Shown here: positions 23,576 through 34,160 of the stretch, piece after piece
Numbering within the stretch: position 1 is the stretch's first letter
Layout: every line of letters starts with the position of its first letter
From: Thinopyrum elongatum
Taxonomy: Eukaryota; Streptophyta; Magnoliopsida; Poales; Poaceae
Direction of reading: 5' to 3'
Assembly (NCBI GenBank): GCA_011799875.1
Contig: CM022299.1
Coordinates: forward strand, 341,746,307-341,810,306
DNA length: 64,000 nucleotides
Translations under genes and position numbers: made by a program
The notes under the pieces: generated by a model
Database searches by the model: none
What the model was told of the DNA's origin: nothing
Seen by the model: only the letters and a program-made list of their open reading frames with translations

Positions 23576-23817
23576 GTAGCCCCCGGGCCCAAGGTGCGGT
23601 CGGGCTTGGCTTCAAGGTGAAGCCAAAGGGCAAGGGCGAAATGCCGCGGGCCCCAATCGCCTACGGGCTAGGCCGACGCGTGGCGCTTGACGGGACATGG
23701 GTGTCTCCACTTCCCCACGTCGCCTCGGCAACTGCCCGACTTGACAACTGCCTGGTGCATGCAGCGGGGCCAACATTGCTTGGAGCGTGAGAGGCCGCCG
23801 TTTAGCCTTCTTCCGCC

Positions 23818-23824
23818 TATAAAT
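23818..23824 (+). promoter_or_regulatory. TATA box of the antisense B3 gene, copy 2
   Basis: TATAAAT lies 100 bp upstream of the ATG at 23918, with a CT-rich leader between, matching the layout at 14872 in element I. Confidence 0.5.
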
Positions 23825-23917
23825 GTTAAAGGGTTGCGGAGCCCCCAGCCCATCTTCATCTTCTTGCTGCTGGCTCCTTCTTCTTCTCCGTCGCGCCACC
23901 ATCTCATTGAGGCATCC

Positions 23918-24787
23918 ATGGCGCCAGTGAGAGGTTTTCCGCTACCGAGAAAGGAAAGGCCCCCAAGGAGGGACCAGGCTCGCCACCGCCCAAGAGGGGT
24001 CGCGGCCGTCCCCGCAAGTACGCTGTGACGCCGGCCGTGGCTCCCCGAGGGCGTGGGCGCACCCCCTCGAAGTTCGGCACCGCCTCTGGCAGTCGCGGGA
24101 AGGCTCCTTCCCGCGCCAGAAGCTGTCGCGGCCGCATGCGGCAGCTGTCCGGCCACCGCGCCCGTGATGCCATTCGGCCGATGCGTCCTCGGAGTTCGTG
24201 GTGTGGGCGGAGAGGCCGGCAGGCACCTGGTTCCAGCTCCCATGCTCCTTCGCGGGTGCGCTACCGGTCGGAGGGCCTGGCGGCCTCTGGCTGCATGCCA
24301 ATGGCTGCTGCAGCAAGGCCTCGTGGGTGGAGGTCGAGGTCACCCCCGCCGGCTACGTGTTCCTGAATCATGGGTGGCAGCCGTTCACCCGCGTGCACGG
24401 CCTACAGGGAGATGTACCCTCCACTTCAGGCACGACAGAGCGGCGACCCTCTATGTCAGGATCTTCGGGGAGGATGGCAGGTGTCTTGGGTGCTTTCCGA
24501 AGGTCGACGACGGTGACGACGATGTCCACCCCTCCGACAACAACGGCCGGAGGGGCGGTGGCACCCTCGGTGGTGAACACGCCCTTGGCGACAGCCGCGG
24601 CGCCTCCAGCAGTGGCAGCTCTTCCTCCGGGGAGAGCATGAGCAACAATGACTACGATGAGCCGCCATGCCGCCGCTCCCAGACTGAGGAAGGTGGCGAG
24701 CCACCACGTCACCGCGCTCCTGCTCAGGTGGACGACTAGCCGCCTCGCCATCGCACTCCGGTGAAGCAGGAGGAGGACTCCGACTAA
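23918..24787 (+). pseudogene. Antisense AT-hook/B3-domain gene carried by element II
   Basis: The ATG (MAPVR) is conserved with copy 1. A one-base loss soon after shifts the frame; the following segment reads KRGRGRPRKYAVTPA, which contains the RGRP core of an AT-hook. The B3 part (from SEFVVW near 24195) has WFQLPCSF, GLWLHANG, SWVEVEVTPAGYVFLNHGW, then a one-base indel near 24405, then CTLHFRHDRAATLYVRIFGEDG. The acidic Ser-rich tail ends at a TAG (24737), with 15 more codons to a TAA at 24785. The step from AT-hook frame to B3 frame is +2, as in copy 1. It is clearly the same gene in a second element of the family and is now inactive. Confidence 0.65.
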
Positions 24788-25820
24788 GCGCAGGTGTCGC
24801 TGGAACCAGGCCTTGGGAGCCGCGGTGGTCGCGAGGCCGCTTTTGCTTTTTTTTTCCTGCATCAAGAAATGTAGAAGGCCTTGCTGGGGCATGTAATAGA
24901 CCATGGCGCTTGCGCCATTATGTTAACACTTTTATTTCGTATCTTAGCATTCGTGTTGCTACCAATCGACAGGTTCTTGTTGATTGCGATTAGGATAACT
25001 TGGCTTGGTGTGCTTGTGGTAGACTCATGCGCCGTGAGGCCGTGCTCCTCCGGAGCTTGGATCCCCTGCGTGCCTCTCGTTCCAGAGAGATCTTGCCAGG
25101 GATTTCCCTCTTTAAGGATCCGAAGGTTCTCAGGCCTCAGGAGGCACCTAGTGGCCATGAGGTCTTTAGCGGGCCATGAGGATGTGGGGCCTCTGGAGAT
25201 GCCTCACAGGGCGCCGCGCCCCATGCGAGCCCCCGAGCGAGGACCGATCATCACTGGTATACCAGGTCGCGATGCCCAGCGAGGCCAGGTGATGAGGACT
25301 CGGGAGGGCATACATGCCCGTTGGCTCGTTTAAGAGCGTCGCGCGAGGATTAGGATACCAAGGCATTGGCGAGGTACGTCGCGCGAGGATTAGGATGCTA
25401 AGGCTTTGGCGAGGTGTGTTTGTGGGTAGACCCAGGCGTACACACCGTGCCCAGCCCCGGCTCGGGAGACGCGCAAAGGGGAGTGACGGGCAACTGCAAG
25501 TCTCGAAAGAGCAAAAAGCTGCAAGGAGAAAAATTCCCATCCCATTCAAATAAAGACGCGAGAACTTCGAATTTCATTCCAAGAAGTGGCAAATTGGCTA
25601 CAAAAGCAAGCAAAAGAACAGCCGCGTCCGACGCCTACACTAGTCTTCTAGTCTTCCCGCTAGTGCGGAGCATGGGGCTTCCACGAGGCGTGGGTATAGT
25701 CATTGAAAGACCATGTCGTCCGCCAGTGCGGAGCATGGGGCTTCCACTTAGGCGTGGGTGGGAGCCCCCGTGATGCCCCAGGGCAGCGCTCAGGAGACTC
25801 CGGGGTGTGTACAACCCCTC
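24788..25820. other. Non-coding part of element II between the antisense gene and pol
   Basis: It contains the 3' flank of the antisense gene, then short tandem duplications: a roughly 45-bp unit with GTCGCGCGAGGATTAGGAT (25337 and 25378), and a unit with AGTGCGGAGCATGGGGCTTC (25662 and 25724). No gene is supported. Confidence 0.5.
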
Positions 25821-26143
25821 TCAGAACTTCCGGAGGTGCTGGATGTTCCAGGCATTCTGGATGGGGACCCCGTCCTGCATCTCCAGGCGCGCGGCGCCAG
25901 GCCTGGAGACACGGGCGATCCTGAAAGGGCCCTCCCACATAGGCGAGAGCTTGTGAAGCCCCTCCCTAGAGAACACCCACCTCAGGACAAGGTCACCCAC
26001 CTCGAGGGTCCTGGCGCGGATGCTGCGGCAGTGATACCGCCGCAGCGCCTGCTGGTACCTCGCAGCACAGAGCGAGGCTTGGTGGCGGGCCTCCTCCCCG
26101 AGCACGAGATCTGTCCCCCGCGAGGCATCCTGGTGTGCCTCAT
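25821..26143 (-). pseudogene. C-terminal end of the integrase/pol of element II
   Basis: The minus-strand frame carries ARYQQALRRYHCRSIRARTL, EVGDLVLRWVFSREGLHKLS, PMWEGPFRIARV and NAWNIQHLRKF, then TGA. This is the conserved C-terminal tail of plant Gypsy integrase (GDLVLR...HKLSPxWEGPF...WNIxHLRxFYP), where the final Tyr-Pro is replaced by the stop. Upstream the frame runs into the foreign DNA at 26143/26144. The catalytic core is absent. Confidence 0.8.
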
Positions 26144-28023
26144 TGTGGCACCCCGATAGAGGGCCGACGCACGCCAGCCCCATGATAAGACCTGGCGCAT
26201 GTCAAAGACATGATATAGCAATTCCAGGCACAAAAATGGCTTTATTATAGGAAGTGGAATATTACAATACTGTTGCTTACAACAATATTACATGGCTCCA
26301 AGGCTAACTAAAATGGCAGCGGAGGTCTTGGTTCAACGGCAACGACGTCTCTGGCTGGGCTCCACAAGTCACAGGACTGGCTGGGTTACGATCTAGCCTG
26401 ATGGATCTTCTCCTGCAACTGGCCACATGCAAGGCCAGGTGAGTACTTTGAATGTACTCGCAAGACAACCAAATACATAGCATCCAAACAAGCATATGAC
26501 AAAGCAAGCCCTATGCTTATATAAGATTTGTTCTAAACATGGCATGGAATTAACAGGAAAACATGGATCAAGCATGGCATAACATGGATCAGGCATATCA
26601 ACTACATAACATAGCATGGCAATGATCACATTAGGTGCTTAAAGTGCTTACTATTACCGAATACCAACTTACTCTCTTCTGGGTTGTCCCACAACCCTCG
26701 GAATACTCATGATCCACTGAGCACTTCCGAACATAAGACAAGTTCTTCCATCATTATTATCTTTATTGCGGTTGACCACCTAGTGAGGCCTGGACGGACT
26801 GTCCAATACCGTGGACGCGGCTATTCGAATAGGTTCTTACACTCCGCAGAGGTTGCGCACTTTACCCACACCATGGAGCACCTGGCCTCGTGGTCCCATT
26901 CGGTTGGACCAGTGTTGCTCCAACAAAACCTGCCTAACCCATGACTCTCCTATCGTACCACCGACAATCATCCTCCCCTGGAGTCATGCCTTGGGTGGCC
27001 CCTGTGTCACTCCTGACACCTGCCACCATCGTGGCCAAACAACTGTCCCAAACGGGGACTCCCGGGATAAACAAATAACTGGACTCACAAGGTTATCGCC
27101 GCCTACCTGATCAGGGCAGCACGCGCGCATAACCTTCCCTCTTTGGTGGTACCGATAAAAGAGCACAAAGCCAGACCAAGTCAAGGCTGTCCCATACCGG
27201 CAAATGGGGCTGCACGGATAAGTCTGGACAGGTGGCTCTTGATCAACCAACTAAGTTTAGTTTATAGATTCAATTCAACATCTCCATCATCGCACCATTA
27301 CATCGATAATTATAAGCGGGAACAATCTCTTAACAACAGCATAGCAAAATCATAACAATGTTGACAAACATGGCATGAGATCAAATCATAGTACTAACAT
27401 GATAATGGTATTCAAAATATTGTTACTAGCATGGGAGAACATGGCATGGAAGTAATTCATGATATCATGTGGTAAATAACACTAGCATCAGGCACATATA
27501 AAATAATAGGGCTATGGTAGTGCACACTAACAAATGATCCGGAACATCCTGCAATACATACACAGGGTGCAAGAAAAGTCATCACGCAAGTCCGGAGCTC
27601 ATGATAAGAGGTTGGTTTGCCTGGGGGTGAAGGAATACGCCGGGTGGAAGTGCGATAAAACTCCGGGAAGATTTGCCGGAAAAGTTTCCCTCTCGGAGGG
27701 GCTGATCGAAGGGCAAGGGCAAAGTGGTTATTTTCACAGTGTGAAAACATTATGAAAATGATGCCATGGGAATGGGCTCGACGACCTGAAGATGTGGGTG
27801 TTGGTTTTACCTCAATCGGAGTTACGGTCGCGAAGTTAGGGTCATTCGTTCGTTAGGCGGTAAAACAGACAGAATAGTGTCCATTTCAGTGCTTAACGGA
27901 CGAACGTTCACTATACAGCCGTTTTGGCCGCCGGCTGGAAAGCGCAGTTCTCAGAAATGCACCTTCACTTAAAACCGGCTGGGCCCGGGCTATAGTGACT
28001 GACGGGCGGGGCCTGCCTTATCC

Positions 28024-28094
<71 letters not shown>

Positions 28095-30251
28095 TCCTTC
28101 TCCTCTAGTGGCCGCCGGCCCCGACAGAGTAGAGCAGGGGTGAACCGGTCGCCGGTGTAGCAGCCGCACTATGGTGCCACAGAGCCCGCCGGTGGGCTCC
28201 CCGGAACCAGCGCCGCACACCGCGCTCGGGGGTGGTCGCGGCCTCACCTAGGATGGCTGCCAGCGTCGCCTTCCCCATCCATCGCAGGCGACTAGAGGGT
28301 TTCGGGGAGCTACGGCGGTGGTGGCGTTTCCCAGAGAAATGGAGTGAGACGGCAGCTCGCATGAGCTTAGGGGAGGCTGGGGGCGAGGTTGGAGAGGAGA
28401 GGAAGGGTTAGGGCACCGGATTGGCTCGAGGGGAGCGGCGGCAGAACCACGGCCGTGGGCGAGGAGAGAGCTCCAGGAGCTTGAGGGGAGGGAGGTGGGC
28501 TTGCTTGGGCTCGGGAAGGATTCACGGGCGGCTTAAATAGGCTCGGGGAGGGGCTCGGGAAGGAGCTGGACAGTGGTCGGGGCTTCGAGTAGGCCGGCGC
28601 CATGGCGGCACTCCGGTGGAGCATCGGTGGTCGGCAGAAGCAGCCACGGGCTACGGGACGAGGGGGTTGCTGGTGAGGAGAGGAGCTCGGGGCACGCCTT
28701 AAATAGCTGCGGGAGAAGGCTCGAGAGGGAGAGGAGCTGGCACCGAAGCTCCGCGAGGCATGGCGATACTCCGGTGGGGAATCCATGTCGGCACGGTCGT
28801 CCACGGGCTAGAGGACAAGGGGAGAAGCCTTCAGAGGACTCGCGCACGCGGTGGGGAGCTTGCCGATGCTCCTGGACAAGCCGTGGCTTGCCGGAGACTG
28901 CTCCCGAAGCCTCTGGCACACTGGGCCTGCAGTTGGCGTGCTCTGCCCGTGGTCACCGCATGGCCACGGCAGTGCCACGCCCTGCTCGATGCCAAAAGAT
29001 GTCTAGGGTGTTCTACACCCTTCACTGAGTTGACCTGAGCAGCTGGATGCCACGGGAGAGTTCTGGTGTGACTGAACCCGGGTCAAACAGCAATCAACAG
29101 CAAGATGTTTGTGCTGTGGTGTGGCCACCACAGTGCACCTCTTGGCATGATCTTGGGCAGGGGTCAATCATCCACTAAGGTGACCAACTTGGCAAAGATT
29201 CAGCACAAATGGGTAAGCCTAGCTAGCACTTCCTGTACAACTTGGCAAACTGGCCAGAAATGAAAATGAAGATGCTGGGATCAAATGGCTAGATGAAAAT
29301 GGCCCAAATTTGGTGGAGACCAATAATTTAGGCATATGGAGGCACTGTAAGATAATCATACCATTTGCACACTCCTAAATGGTACTTCCTTCACAGTGCT
29401 TTCCTCTGGGCAGAAACTTAGTAAATTTACTGAGGGAGATTTGCTAGATGAAATGGGCTGGTTTTTGGTGTCCAGGGGTAATATATCATAATGAATCACC
29501 CTACAAAATCTCAGCCCAAGGAGATCAAGGAATCAAGCACTTCTTTTGCAAACAGGAAATCTAGACAGAATTTGCAAAGGGATGTTGTGCTCAAATTTTG
29601 AATTGTGGAACTTGAGATTTTCATGGAAATGGTGAATATATGGATTGGGAAAGCTCCATAAATTATTTGGGATTCTTCCTAGCTACCAAAATGGTAGTTC
29701 CTTTGGAAAGGCCCCAAATTGAAATATTGGCTTTAAATAGGAAAATGCAATTTCCCTTATTTAATTATGGCCAATATTTTTATGAGAGCTCAATATGATC
29801 ATAAAGAATGGCTCCACAAGTTTTCATGAACTTTGGAGATGGATAGATATTTTCTTGGATTTAATTCCTCAGAACGGTAGAAAAAGGAATTAATTCTAGA
29901 TGAGAAGTATTGCATATGACTTGGCAATATTTTTGCACATCTAGGGTTTATGAGTGAGGGAGAATCTCTGGAAATTTTGGGAGGATTAACAGAGCAAGGA
30001 AAATGAGAGCTCCTTTGTAAACACAAAGGCAGGATTTCCAATTCCAATATTTTGGAACTAGGGTTTGAACGAGATTCGGGATTTACTGGCAGGAGCTTGA
30101 CTGGCACAAGAGCATGAGAAGGCACTAAGAGGTTGAGGATTGTCTGGATTGACCTGGTCACTCACCAGATTCCAGAGGAAAAATTTAGGAGAGGAAAGCT
30201 AGGAAGGAATAATAGCACAAAAATCGATAACCCGATTTTTGGGGTGTTACA
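26144..30251 (-). repeat. 4.1-kb LTR (3' LTR) of the nested Gypsy element
   Basis: 4108 bp with TG...CA termini and matching ends (TGTAACACCCC / GGGGTGCCACA). It contains a GC-rich segment at 28090-29000 whose open frames are likely chance, and a long TC microsatellite. The expected target duplication on the left is CTCAT (26139-26143); its partner is lost with the other end. Confidence 0.75.
28027..28092. repeat. (TC)33 microsatellite
   Basis: 66 uninterrupted bases of TC inside the 4.1-kb LTR, at the border of its GC-rich segment. Confidence 0.95.
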
Positions 30252-30290
30252 AACCTTCCCCCCTTAAGAGAATCTTGTCCTCGAGATTCC
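30252..30290 (-). promoter_or_regulatory. Polypurine tract of the nested Gypsy element
   Basis: The minus strand reads CTCTTAAGGGGGGAAGGTT immediately before the LTR start, preceded by TCTCGAGGACAAGATT. This is the usual sequence arrangement before the 3' LTR in this kind of plant Gypsy element and fixes its orientation. Confidence 0.7.
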
Positions 30291-30820
30291 TAGGGTTAGC
30301 TCAGAACAAATATTACGCCTCCTTGAAAACCTCTGGGCTGGGTCTTAACCCTATGGTTGAAAACAACCGAGTTAAGAGTACCAAAAACTGGTACACCCTG
30401 ATCGAGATACGGATATCGTGGGAGCTACTCCCCGGGTAGGGGCCGCTGAGTAGCCCTGACATTTTTAGAAAAAGCATAATTTCCTTTTTCCAAAAATGCT
30501 CAGGGCACCATGATGAACAGTGGCCTCTCTCGCTGTCAGGTGGGCCTAGGGCCCACTGACAGCCTTCTTCTTCTTTCTCCGGCCAATGGCACTCTCTCGC
30601 TCCTGCGCTGTCCTGAGTGTGGCTAGGCACTACGCAGGCCTAGCTCCTGGGGCATAAAGCACCCTATGATGATAGTGCGCGGCGTGCACGAGGCCAATGC
30701 AGAGAGAACTCCCATCGTGGGCCAGCGCCAAGCGGCACTGCTCGCGGATTCGCCTCCTGGATGCCCATGATCGAGCGACGTGCGGTTCCCCTGGACCTCG
30801 CTCACTGTACACCGGACTTG
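30291..30820. other. Internal region of the nested Gypsy element, upstream of the antisense mini-gene
   Basis: No coding signal on the element strand. On the plus strand it is the upstream region of the mini-gene at 30925. Frames here are short and unconvincing. Confidence 0.4.
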
Positions 30821-30821
30821 G

Positions 30822-30830
30822 GCTATAAAA
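30822..30830 (+). promoter_or_regulatory. TATA box of the antisense mini-gene
   Basis: GGGCTATAAAAC is a strong plant TATA context, followed by a CT-rich leader of about 95 bp and the ATG at 30925. An AATAAA polyadenylation signal follows at 31208-31213. Confidence 0.5.
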
Positions 30831-30924
30831 CGACCGCAGTTTTCTTCTTCTTCCCTCCACCTCGCACCCTACCTCACTTCTTCTTCTTCTTCCCTTGGTT
30901 GCAGGAGCGTGAGGCGAGGCATTA

Positions 30925-31086
30925 ATGGCGGACGTGGGTTCGGAGCTGATCACCATCCTCTTGGTGAGTCTCCTGGCGGCATTGATTGGCTTCTCACTGC
31001 TGCTGTGTGCGATGATCCTCGATGATCGCCGGGATGCCGCTACCCGAGTGGTGGCTCCCCGAGGCGGCGGTGATCATGAGGACTAG
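30925..31086 (+). CDS. Antisense mini-gene for a 53-residue single-pass membrane peptide
   Basis: ATG to TAG, 53 codons: MADVGSELI, then a continuous hydrophobic stretch of about 24 residues (TILLVSLLAALIGFSLLLCA), then a short charged tail (ILDDRRDAATRVV) ending in Gly, His and acidic residues. This fits one membrane-spanning helix with a polar C-terminus. The gene has a TATA box about 95 bp upstream and an AATAAA about 120 bp downstream, and it lies opposite to the coding strand of its host element, near the 3' LTR. No family was recognised. Because the frame is intact in a badly broken element, it may be worth attention, but short frames can also survive by chance. Confidence 0.4.
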   Translation: MADVGSELITILLVSLLAALIGFSLLLCAMILDDRRDAATRVVAPRGGGDHED

Positions 31087-31213
31087 GCATCAATGCAGAG
31101 ACCATGCTGCTGGTAACTCCTCGTCGAGCAACGTCCACAATGAGTGAGTGTTGGGATAGAATCGGGGTTTAGATCTTGGACTGGAAGGGTTGTAACGGTT
31201 TATGTTGCAATAA

Positions 31214-32042
31214 AATTTCTCAGAATTTCTCCGAGATTGCAACCGGGTGCGGAGAAAAAGATTTTGGGACCGGGGAAATTATTGGGTAGAGCTAGTTTTC
31301 CAGAATGCTGGGTTCGGGAAAACTGGCAAATGAGGTAGGCACAGATGGGTATGGGTATGCGGCTTTGCATTATACCCGAGTACTGCAGCAAATGTACTCA
31401 GGAGAAAGAACTTGGCGTGCAAACATTGCTCACACGATACATATGCAATCTATTCAGACTAATATGCAAGCAAATGCAGAATGCATATCGAAGCAAAATA
31501 CAGACAGAGGAATGCTTGTGGGTGTATGTACTCCTGGTATACATACACCTACACCAGCTCGCATTCCATTAGGGACTCTGGGTGAGTCTGTTGTTATTAG
31601 GTGCAAGTGTTCTACTTACTAAAATCTTGTTAAGAATCCACTGCCAGCTCTGTTAAACATTTCTGCTTAACAGAGTGACAGATGAACCAAACACACAGAG
31701 CATACATAACATTACAACAGCAAACAAGCACAAGCAATACAAGCATACAACAGCGCACAACCTTACTAAGCAGCGAACAGCAACAACTCACTCTGAACTA
31801 CAGGGTTCTAATCCTAGACGAGGGCGAAGAAACAGTCTTCGCAACGCACATACTCATGGTATTCCCTGGATACACTCACTACCGGAGCCACAAATGGGCC
31901 TACTCTTGCTGGGGCTCTCCTGGGGGACGATGGCTGAGCCAACTTCCATCTTCATCATCGGACACCTCTATGGGTTGGAGCGCAACTGGCTGGGTTGTGG
32001 CCGGAACCTGACGAAACACATCCCGACGACGACGTGCCAGCT
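31214..32042. other. Remaining internal DNA of the nested Gypsy element; no gene seen
   Basis: AT-rich to mixed sequence with short frames only. It ends at 32042, where the minus-strand frame of element II begins with the segment reading EEALVGFLRANK. The right border is defined by that join. Confidence 0.45.
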
Positions 32043-33203
32043 CTTGTTCGCACGGAGGAAGCCGACCAGCGCCTCTTCCTGATCTGGGGGGAGGCCGGCG
32101 CCTATGGTGAAGGTGGGGCCTGAACCTCCGTCATCGACGGGCACCTACTTTGTCTCGGCCTGGTCTTGAGAGAGCAATTGTTTCTTCTTTGTGGGCGCGG
32201 CCTCCGGGATCTCTGGAGCATCCCCAACGCTTGGACGCGTGGGTGCCGCGGCCTTGAAAGTGAGCTTGAGGACAAGGAGTGCATCCTTGGTGTCCCCCAC
32301 CACGGTGATGATGCCGCTACTTCCAGGCATCTTGATGACGTTGTAGCCGGGGTGCGTCGCCTCCATGAACTTGGCAAGAGCCAGATCCCCAAGGATGGCG
32401 TTGTACGGGAGACCGATGTGAGCGACGTCGAAGTCAATGAGCTCGGTGCGGTAGTTGTAGCGCGTGCCAAAGGTGACTGGGAGATGCATCTGCCCCAAGG
32501 GGGTGGTGGAGCCGTCGACCACCCCTGAGAAGGGCTTGGTGGGCGTGAGCTGGTTGTAGGGCACTTGAAGCAGGTCGAAGGCTTCCACGGAGAGGACGTT
32601 GAGGTCAGCACCGCTGTCGATGAGGGTCCTGGTGACCGCAACATTGCTGAAGGTGGGTGTGCACAGCATGGGGGAGCGCACCGGCGCCGACCGTGGTCCT
32701 GGGGTGATCCCTGCAGTCGAAGGTGATGTCGGTCTCAGGCGCTGCGCGGCCTGGAGGAGCCCCTGCCGCGGCCGAGCAGCTCCCACCCGACGGAGGAGCT
32801 GCTTGACGTGGCGGCCCAAGGATGGCGCCTGCGAGCCGCCGAGGACAGACGCAATAGCGTGGGGCGCCGGCGCCACAAAGCGTGCGATGAACAGGCCGCG
32901 TAGCTCCTCCCACGAGGCCACCGAAGACTTCGGCAGGCTGAGCATCCAGGAGCGCGGCATGCCTGTGAGAGCTGTAGTGAGCCAGTTCACCATGACCTTG
33001 TCATCGCCGCCTGCCACCCTGATGGCCTGCGCGTACAACCGGAGGAACTCCACGGGGTCCGCCGCGCCGTCGTACCGCAGGGGTAATGCCGGCCTGAACT
33101 TCTGTGGCCACTGCACCCGCCGTAGGCCGGGGGTAAAGGCCCGATGGCCCGCAGTGCCTCCGCAAGTGCCCGGCGGCTTGACGGGTGGGACGGTGTCGGC
33201 CAT
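32043..33203 (-). pseudogene. gag-protease fragment of element II with an internal deletion
   Basis: ATG at 33201-33203 (MADTVPP; an upstream ATG at 33212 is in the same frame). Gag core: RYDGAADPVEFLRLYAQAI and WEELRGLFIARFVAP. The frame then jumps to protease sequence TRTLIDSGADLNVLSVEAFD with an intact Asp-Ser-Gly. Compared with element I, about 200 codons covering the second half of gag and the zinc knuckle are missing, so an in-frame deletion has fused gag to protease. A TAG follows at 32145 and the same frame continues (VPVDDGGSGPTFTIG...EEALVGFLRANK), the usual link from protease to RT, until the foreign DNA at 32042. Confidence 0.8.
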
Positions 33204-33264
33204 GGGAACCATGAAGCGTGGGCGGAGCACAGTTGGTGAAGAGGCAGAGCTTCGACACACCCTT

Positions 33265-33279
33265 ACCTGGCGCGCCAAA
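33265..33279 (-). promoter_or_regulatory. Primer-binding site region of element II
   Basis: TTTGGCGCGCCAGGT on the minus strand directly inside the 5' LTR, matching element I except for one base. Confidence 0.5.
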
Positions 33280-34155
33280 TGTTGAACTCAGGGCTCCGCA
33301 GGCCGAAGAAGGTTCGAACTCTGGGGCGTGTGCGAAGATCTCAACCTCTCAAGCTTCGAGCTCGTCGCCCCACAGCCTACCCTAGCCGGACTCACGTGAG
33401 CAAGGAAGAAGATGAACACGGCAGTTTGCCCAGGTTCGGGCCACCTTGCGGTGTAAAACCCTACTCCTGCTTTGTGGTGGATTGGCATCACGAGGGGCCG
33501 AGGACGAATTAGTACAGTGGATGAATAGCCTCGCGAGGGCTATGTTGGTGAGGGTGGAGGATCCGATCCCTCTCTACGGTGGTGGCTAACCTATACTTAT
33601 AGTCGCCTCGGTCCTCTTTCCCCAAACGTAGGCGGAAAGGGATCCCACAGTGGCCAATTTGAAAGGGGACAAGTAGTACACCTTATCCTGATGAAAGGTG
33701 GTCTTCGCCTGCAAAGCTTGTAGTCATGACGCAGCAGTGGGCTCAGCGATGACATCCGTCCTGTCGTGCTGGTGGTCTTGGTCTTGTAGCACCAGAATGG
33801 AAACCTTTGCCAGATTCCTCGGGAACCCACGCCTGTCCTTGCCTCCTTAGCACCAAAGAGGAAACTGCCTCCTCTGCGCCCGCTGGCGCCCGCCTGGCCT
33901 TGGTCGTCATGGCTTGCGCCATCGCAGCCTCATGAGGCTGGTACCTGCATAGAAATCTTCGCTCCTCGGGAAGCAGCCTAGGGAGGCCGCCCCCTCTAGA
34001 GGTATCGGTGTCGTCCGCCTCGTGAGGCCCGGGGGCCTTCACGAGGGTCTTGTCTTGGCGGTCTTGTACGTGGGCCGTACCAGGCCGTCGAAGGAGCCAT
34101 GCCGCCGGGCCGCAGGCAGGCAAGTCTGGGTACCCTGGTTCCCAGAACGCCGACA
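33280..34155 (-). repeat. 5' LTR of element II
   Basis: 876 bp, plus-strand termini TGTTGAACTCAGGG and AACGCCGACA, followed by the TGCCA target duplication at 34156-34160. Confidence 0.85.
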
Positions 34156-34160
34156 TGCCA

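Larger units (their letters stand above)
26144..32042 (-). mobile_element. Partial long-LTR Gypsy element nested in element II
   Basis: It consists of one complete LTR (26144-30251), an adjoining purine tract on the minus strand, and 1.8 kb of internal DNA with an antisense mini-gene. The minus-strand LTR starts TGTAACACCCC and ends GGGGTGCCACA. Orientation follows from the purine tract lying right of the LTR, making it a 3' LTR. The purine tract and TGTAACACCCC start recall Tekay/Del-type chromoviruses. The 5' LTR, gag and pol are missing: at 32042/32043 internal DNA joins element II's pol frame directly, so a deletion has removed the end of this element together with the RT-IN core of element II. 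Confidence 0.7.
22697..34155 (-). mobile_element. Element II: Tat-like Gypsy retrotransposon with a nested foreign Gypsy segment
   Basis: The outer LTRs (22697-23575 and 33280-34155) are flanked by a perfect target duplication TGCCA (22692-22696 and 34156-34160), proving that the 11.5-kb span is one insertion locus. On the minus strand: 5' LTR, primer-binding site, gag-PR (to 32043), foreign Gypsy DNA (32042-26144), last part of integrase (26143-25821), antisense B3 gene, purine tract, 3' LTR. The RT, RNase H and most of the integrase are missing where the foreign DNA lies. LTR divergence by eye is about 8% over 165 bases, similar to element I. Confidence 0.85.

Noticed and set aside
28105..29038. 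Frames in the GC-rich part of the 4.1-kb LTR
   Set aside because: Several overlapping frames on both strands, low-complexity Pro/Ser/Arg composition and location inside an LTR argue against genes.
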